Origin: Antedon mediterranea
Lineage: Eukaryota > Echinodermata > Crinoidea > Comatulida > Antedonidae
Reading direction: 5' to 3'
Length of the DNA stretch: 64,000 bases
Assembly (NCBI RefSeq): GCF_964355755.1
Contig: NC_092670.1
Coordinates: 26,401,795 to 26,465,794, forward strand
Under the pieces are notes generated by a model. The model saw only the letters and a list, made by a program, of their open reading frames with translations, was not told where the DNA came from and made no database searches. A program made the translations under genes and the position numbers. Shown here one piece after another: positions 59,758 to 64,000 of the stretch (its first letter is position 1; every line of letters begins with the position of its first letter).

Positions 59758-59851
59758 TTTGAAATGGATGCAAGAAATTATTAAACAATTTCACAACCAA
59801 GAGTTATATCAAAATCATTGGAAGTACACACCTAATTGGTGACAGTGGCTT

Positions 59852-60500
59852 AAGGCTTGTGCACACTGAATAATCACATGTGAAGCGACACACATCAAAT
59901 CGAAGCGAGATGCGTGAAGCTTTAAAAAGTTAGAACATCGCGAGTGTCGCGATCCGAGTATGTTCCGATTGGAAGCAAAGCGTCACACATCAATTTCGCA
60001 AGTTCCGGTTTGATCTGGGCGTGGCTAGTAGGCCTGGGCCTAGAGGCAAAATAAGAAGCTAGGTAGGCCTAGGTAGGCTAGGCCTGGGTATTTACAAATC
60101 TATTTCAAATACACTTGTATTTTGTAATAGACACATCCCTGAAAAGGCATTTCTTTGGTTTGGTGATTTTTATATTCAAGTGCCCCTTTTGTCATAAAAA
60201 GACGAGATACTCGTGAATTATGGCCACAAAATTGACGTCGCTAACACAAAATCCATGTTGAACAAATTATTTTCATCTTCATCTGACTGATGACATCACA
60301 CATAGCCCTACGATTCTTGTGATTTGATTGGTCAAATCGAATTTGCAATCGAAAATGAAAAAGTTGCCCATGAAGCAACTCTAGCTAATTCACTTGTGGA
60401 GCCTTCGCTAGTTCCGAATTCACAAGTTCGATTTGATGTTCACACTGAAATCGTCCGTCTCGACAAAATTTGCGTGTAAATTGTTCAGTGTGCACCTGAC
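59852..60500. mobile_element. TIR MITE with GTGCACACTGAA ends
   Basis: Left GGCTTGTGCACACTGAATAA and right TTGTTCAGTGTGCACC are inverted repeats, extended by CACATG/CGTGTA words. Interior contains GTGAAGCGACACACATC and repeated AGGCCTAGG words but no protein. No clear target duplication. Confidence 0.6.
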
Positions 60501-60618
60501 AGCTAGTGAAGTCCTATGATTTTATATTTTCTTCTTGCATCGTGTTTGTTTAATTTGTTGATTTGTATCATATTTTGTAAAATGTATCTTTTGCCTGAAT
60601 AATAATAATAATAATAAA
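60501..60618 (+). mobile_element. Probable LINE 3' tail
   Basis: TTGTATCATATTTTGTAAAA, TGTATCTTTTGCCTGAAT and an AAT repeat (60599-60618) form a typical LINE 3' end. No coding part remains. Confidence 0.5.
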
Positions 60619-61479
60619 TTAATTTGTTTCAACCCACGGATCAAATACTGTGGAATGCTCCTTATAACACTCGGAAAATTGAACATTTATGAAAACTTAT
60701 ATATTTTCTTTTAATAGATGGTTATGAGATTGTTGGCATAATTGCACATAAAATTAAAATGTCCTACGCTAACGTCACATTAAGCGCCACATTTACTAGA
60801 TGACTTCTGCCGTGTATAATCTAAAGTATTGATTGTATTTCCTTAAGTTGCTAAAGGCTTAGTATAGGAGAATATTTATCTCTGAAAATTCCTGAGCCAT
60901 AAAATGCATGCATCAATGAGCAGAATGTTTAATCAAGCATAGAGCAGCACCGATTTAACCACTTATGAGTCCGAAGCTGAAAGCACTGCTATCGTTTCCC
61001 TTCCACACGATTGCTCTTAACTGTTAAGATCCACAACACCCTAAGATACATCAAGCAAATCATATGTGAAATAAAGCAAAGACAATTTTCCACTATCAGT
61101 GGATTTTTCACAAATTGCATATTTTTGTCAAATATTTGCTTGAATCTGGGTCATCAATGGCAGAAAATTAGATTTCATATTTATCTATCAATTTGATACT
61201 CATCAGAAGTATAGCAGATTAACACTTGCAAATAATATACTGTACTTTGGTTTCTCTTGCAGGCAAAATAAGGCAAAATAAAAAAAATACACTTGTTAAA
61301 GATGTATTTTTTTAAGCTGTTAAATATTTTAGACATAGGAACCTTTTTTTAACTTGAAAAGGTCATCATATTCAAACAATTGAATAAACGTGTGTGGTGT
61401 AAAATAAAAACTATGCTGTTCATACAATCGTAGTGCAGTCTACTGTAAACTAAGTGGCCTAATAAATAGCATGTGCATG
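60619..61479. other. AT-rich non-coding DNA
   Basis: No gene. The right part likely belongs to the Helitron-like element that ends at 61533. Confidence 0.4.
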
Positions 61480-61533
61480 TTAAGATGCGTTGCGCGATAG
61501 CCTAACTCGTCACCGTGACGAGTTCAAATCTAG
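61480..61533 (+). mobile_element. Helitron-like 3' terminus (GCGATAGCCT subtype)
   Basis: GCGCGATAGCCTAACTCGTCA, loop CCG, TGACGAGTT (stem 61504-61524), then CTAG (61530-61533) and T. GCGATAGCCT before the hairpin matches the 5' hairpin of 39596-40207. The 5' limit is not visible. Confidence 0.7.
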
Positions 61534-61593
61534 TATTGTTTTAGAATAGAGAATGCCTATTATATGCCAAATAGAGAATTTGGCATAGAATTT

Positions 61594-61760
61594 TCCTATA
61601 AAACTCTTTTTTAGTAGTTAGAGAGTTTAACTTGTGTACTTTAATACTATATCTGGCGACTCCCTAGAAAGTGAAATAAAGTTGGTGGGTAATATGGTGG
61701 ATCATTTTTCTATAGCATGAACAATTCTGAAGTTGAATAAAAACTATCTATATATAAATT
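61594..61760 (+). mobile_element. TTAA-type MITE fragment, second family
   Basis: CTTTTTTAGTAGTTAGAGAG, TGGCGACTCCCTAGAAAG and TTCTATAGCATGAAC match 27165-27300. Neither end is present. A trace of the same (TTTTAGTAGTTAGGTAGTT) is at 63155-63175. Confidence 0.6.
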
Positions 61761-62131
61761 TATGTAAGGGCAAATCGCGCATAACTTCTAGAATTGTAAC
61801 TTAATGATATAGAAAGAAAGAATTTTTAACACATAAAAAACCAGTATACTAATCAAATTAGTAATTTAATATTTACGATTAAAACAAATTTATATTAAAT
61901 GATTTGCCTTGAAAAGGGATGTTTTCAGAATGTGGTACACACTGTCTGTTGTTGTTGATTCCAGAACATTAATTGCTGAATCTTGGTACACAATTAAAAA
62001 ATAGATATATATGTATTGATGATGCTTCTATTGATATTTATAGGTTAAAGACCTTTAAAAAAGCGCTTCCTATCTGGGGTGTGTATCATGTGTTTTAACT
62101 GGTGTCATCATCATCTGCAATAGAATATAAT
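61761..62131. other. AT-rich non-coding DNA
   Basis: Nothing recognisable. Confidence 0.45.
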
Positions 62132-62214
62132 ACCCCTTTTACACCGGCAGTAAAATGGCATCAAGTCAACCCGGGACGCACTCGGGATGAACCTGTGTTT
62201 GCGGTGTAAAACGC
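62132..62214. repeat. Short TIR-like hairpin element
   Basis: TTTTACACCGGC at the left and GCGGTGTAAAACGC at the right form an inverted repeat around CCCGGGACGCACTCGGG. The ACCCCTTTTACAC start recalls the ends of 1133-2177. Confidence 0.45.
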
Positions 62215-64000
62215 TTATCAGCGTATCTTAAACCGCTCACTATAGTATTTAATTTACATACAATTAAGATAAGATTTACTTTGTTTATTTAATAAATAAA
62301 ACTTATGGTTATTTGTTATTCTTTTTTATTTCAAGATATTATTCTTCACGAGTAGACTAAAGTTTTGTGTGTATTGCCAGAAAAACAAAATTGTAGGAGC
62401 TATAATGAGCAGACCGTTACTAGGGTGTCTCTTCATGCGTAAGAGGGCGATATTTCTATTGATCTATAACATCAGGTTTGTATGCTAGTGTGTTTTTCTA
62501 ATTTCTCTGGAATTGTTGACAGTATCTATTTTAAAAGTTAATACAGTGCCCTTGCAGCTTTCCTTATGAAGCCACATTAAAATTTAAAAAAAAAATTATA
62601 TATACAGTATATTTCAAATGATAAGAATTATATTGTTTTTTTGGTGTTCAAATGACTAGTAAACAAACATGCAGTGAACTCATCAGTAAACTACAGTTTT
62701 TTAAACTTATTAAAACACATTAAAACAGCCAGATAACAATGAGGCGGGGCAAAAGAGGCACAGCACGAAAAATGAGTATAAAAAAGTGGTATCAAGATCT
62801 GGCTTATGCATTATGTCACACTTCAATAGCATGTTGTCAAAAGCACTTATTACTACCAAACTGAATATTAACATTTAGACCTGAGGAACTTGACTTTAAC
62901 CTTTCTGTATATTTAAATATCATTAAATAAATATTTATTGAAGCTCTAACAAACATTCCAATCCTAACACAAAGTACTTTCTAATTTAGTGATTCTATGC
63001 TACCGTACTTTAAAGTGGAGGTGTAATTAGGGCTTTTCTTTCTGTTATTTACTTCAATATATATGTTATTATGTATAAACAAAAAAACAGTTTATATTAG
63101 AAATCAGAAAAATAAAAAATTTGAAGATATCAAAGAAACGCTATATATGTTTTTTTTTAGTAGTTAGGTAGTTCTCCTTACTCTAGATCACTTACGACAA
63201 ATTAATATTTAAAAGATTTAGCAAAGCATAGACAAAAGTTCACTGCTTTCTGTCAGACCTATGCCAATATCTGTATTTGAGCCTGGGGTCTATCAGCACT
63301 GATTACGCTTTTCAATCAAACAACAGAATTGGTTTGCAAAAAATCTGTGTGATATCTGTTGAATTTTGTAATGAAATGCATTTCAATTTGGGCTTAGAGT
63401 GGAAGCTATCTATTGCATTTTGAATGTAATTCTATCCGATTGCATGGCCAAAGGCAAAGTACAGTACTGTACCTGTATATATTATTCTGTATTGCAAAAA
63501 GTGTGTTATAAAACAAATAATTAATGTTTTGTATTCGTTGAATGGAGAGAATATTTCATTCATTGAAAATAGCCTTAAAATAGTATTTTTTGTATTCTTT
63601 TTTTCTTATTGATTACAATAATGTATACGTTAATTTCAAAATTATTTATCACAGAATTATGTCTTTGCATCACATTTGTACAAAACAACATAATGGTTAA
63701 AAGTTATTCACTACCGTCATTAATTCAAATTTTAATTCAAAATCAATTTACTATCAATTTAAAAAAAAACTACCTTTTATTTATCGACAAAGATGAATAA
63801 ACTAAAGTTCAATGAAGGTCATAGTTCACAATCATTGATCATCCCTATCATCGTATCAATACAATTAATCAACTTGTAGAAAACAGTAGTAGTTGGATCA
63901 ATATGTACTGTCAGTTTCATTCAAATCCAAAGGAGATAAATGTCAAAATTTGATGATTTATCAAATCAAAATTTAATTTTAACCTTAAAAGCAAGAAGCA
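62215..64000. other. AT-rich non-coding DNA
   Basis: No gene recognised. 63525-63560 (GTATTCGTTGAATGGAGAGA then ATATTTC) is a single diverged arm of the foldback at 42850-42997. Confidence 0.45.

Overview
The window reads as a nuclear, AT-rich, non-coding stretch of an animal genome. No bacterial-style operon, long open frame, rRNA or functional tRNA was seen. The longest open frames are 60 to 150 codons, and the meaningful ones are decayed transposon or captured-gene pieces. Frequent TAGGCCTA-type words, AT richness, tRNA-derived SINEs and abundant MITEs suggest a marine invertebrate, perhaps an echinoderm. That is an inference from style, not a diagnosis. I found no host exon I would defend.

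Nearly everything recognisable is mobile DNA, in several layers. (1) A TTAA-flanked, Kolobok-like MITE family of about 626 bp occurs in 13 full or partial copies; the two intact copies, 35404-36029 and 50211-50836, have the same length. (2) A second TTAA-flanked MITE of about 550 bp lies at 27038-27579 and 56305-56858, with a fragment at 61594. (3) Harbinger-like elements have TWA target duplications and ends starting GGGCCTGTT (5970-6798, 15084-15889, 45086-45376, 56084-56971; diverged or partial copies at 13142, 18650, 22064, 30352, 41446). Several carry remnants of a Myb/SANT-like protein. (4) Helitron-like elements end in a hairpin plus CTAG followed by T, at eight places. (5) hAT-like, foldback and unclassified TIR elements, a decayed Ty3/gypsy retrotransposon (32700-34800), several 5'-truncated LINEs and a SINE complete the set.

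Region by region: 0-5 kb holds a foldback element and a Helitron tail with a 911-bp palindrome-rich insertion. 5-18 kb holds Harbinger and Kolobok-like MITEs, two Helitron-like copies and a tandem array. 18-32 kb is sparser AT-rich DNA with scattered MITEs. 32-41 kb is dense: a gypsy remnant, paired MITEs, two LINE 3' ends and an inverted Helitron-like copy. 41-48 kb is mostly quiet with short hairpins and a LINE 3' end. 48.8-54.5 kb is the most unusual part: two Helitron-like tails, an intact MITE, and a 2.7-kb inverted repeat (51284-54003) holding a captured, decayed fragment of a conserved animal gene. 54.5-64 kb has a candidate hAT element, nested Harbinger/Kolobok-like MITEs, a SINE and a block with repeated GTTAC-GACGGGACA motifs.

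No genes here work together as a pathway. The layout shows successive transposition, in which nested insertions and one empty-site comparison give relative ages.
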